Below the pieces are notes generated by a model, which worked only from the letters and a program-made list of their open reading frames with translations, was not told the DNA's origin and searched no databases. A stretch of 7,046 bases of DNA. It comes from Hyphomicrobiaceae bacterium UBA4118. Lineage in GTDB: Bacteria > Pseudomonadota > Alphaproteobacteria > Rhizobiales > Methyloligellaceae. The translations under genes and the position numbers were made by a program. Below are positions 6,394-7,046 of this stretch, piece by piece. The stretch covers positions 825-7,870 of the forward strand of contig DFXC01000170.1 in NCBI GenBank assembly GCA_002383105.1, read 5' to 3'. Position 1 is the stretch's first letter; the number at the start of each line of letters is the position of its first letter.

Positions 6394-7040
6394 GGGCTCA
6401 GGCGCTGCAGCACCACTTCCCAAACATCTTCGGCCACCATGGCCTCAGGCTGGCTCGCGTCGATCACGATGCAGCGGTCGGGCTCCTCCTCGGCGATATC
6501 GACAAAGGCCCTGCGCACGCGCTCATGCAGCATCAGCTCTTGGCTTTCGAAGCGGTCAGGCGTGCCCCCGCCACGCCGCTCGGCGGCGCGCTGAAGCCCC
6601 TCCTCGGCGGGAATGTCGAGAACGAAGGTGATGTCCGGCAGCAGCCCGCCGACCGTGAGCCGCTCCAAGGCGTTGATCAAGGACTTCGCCACACCGGCAG
6701 TCGCCCCTTGATAGGCGCGCGTGGAATCGAGGAAGCGGTCGCACACCACCCACTTGCCGTCGAGAAGCGCCTCCCCGATGGCGTTCTCGACGTGGTCGCC
6801 TCGCGCCACCGAGAACAGCAAGGCCTCGGCGAACGGACCGAACTGCCAAACCTTCCCCGAGAGCAAGGCTTCGCGAATTTCCTCGGCAGCCGGCGAGCCG
6901 CCGGGCTCGCGGGTGGCAAGCACCTGGCGGCCGGCGCGCGCCAGACGATTGGCGAGAATGCCGGCCTGGGTCGACTTGCCGGAGCCCTCGCCGCCCTCGA
7001 ATGTGATGAATCTGCCGGTGTCCACCGCCTCGCGCTGCAT
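6390..7040 (-). CDS. tmk: Thymidylate kinase (dTMP kinase)
   Basis: Phosphorylates dTMP to dTDP with ATP, an essential step to dTTP. It has 216 residues, a normal length. The P-loop GGEGSGKST is at 16-24, REPGGSPAAEEIR at 44-56 is the dTMP-side motif, CDRFLDSTRAYQG (100-112) contains the DR(F/Y) motif, and RAAERRGGGTPDRFE (151-165) is the LID region. The ATG at 7040 is the likely start because the FITFEGGEG strand begins at residue 11, as expected; only 6 nt of upstream sequence (gctccg on the minus strand) are visible, too few to judge an RBS or promoter. It is the first gene of the operon within the window and its stop overlaps holB by 4 nt. Confidence 0.97.
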   Translation of the reverse strand: MQREAVDTGRFITFEGGEGSGKSTQAGILANRLARAGRQVLATREPGGSPAAEEIREALLSGKVWQFGPFAEALLFSVARGDHVENAIGEALLDGKWVVCDRFLDSTRAYQGATAGVAKSLINALERLTVGGLLPDITFVLDIPAEEGLQRAAERRGGGTPDRFESQELMLHERVRRAFVDIAEEEPDRCIVIDASQPEAMVAEDVWEVVLQRLSP

Positions 7041-7046
7041 CGGAGC

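Overview
The window is a GC-rich bacterial chromosomal segment with tightly packed genes. The protein sequences and the gene order tmk-holB-metG-tatD-MBL hydrolase are typical of Alphaproteobacteria, most likely Hyphomicrobiales (Rhizobiales). This placement comes from recognising the families, not from a search. There are no transposases, phage genes, CRISPR arrays or RNA genes that I can see, and most of the window is core housekeeping sequence.

Left part, plus strand (1-1544): the last 279 codons of purF (amidophosphoribosyltransferase, first step of purine synthesis), overlapped at its stop by a short-chain dehydrogenase/reductase of unknown substrate that probably starts at a TTG codon. 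This pair converges, with only 8 nt between stops, on the end of a minus-strand operon.

Right part, minus strand, read from 7040 down to 1553: tmk (thymidylate kinase), holB (DNA polymerase III delta'), metG (methionyl-tRNA synthetase), tatD (metal-dependent hydrolase/nuclease) and an MBL-fold phosphodiesterase-like hydrolase. tmk/holB and tatD/MBL are joined by ATGA overlaps, holB and metG by a 54-nt gap. The operon links dTTP supply, replisome clamp loading and translation with two less defined hydrolases.

The most interesting place is 3141-3659, between metG and tatD. A small plus-strand gene for an exported glutaredoxin-like protein (CPYC motif, signal peptide) sits head-on inside the minus-strand operon, in a stretch of visibly lower GC. 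The insert is bounded by an imperfect 20-bp direct repeat (17 of 20 identical) that is the first codons of tatD. One copy starts the intact tatD; the other overlaps the metG stop codon as a relic tatD start (GTGATGCT...GTCGATAGC). The simplest reading is that metG and tatD were once translationally coupled through a GTGA overlap and that a piece of about 500 bp carrying the glutaredoxin gene was inserted there, duplicating the tatD start. tatD has thereby lost its coupling to metG and shows no Shine-Dalgarno sequence of its own. Apart from this scar I see no clearly novel system.
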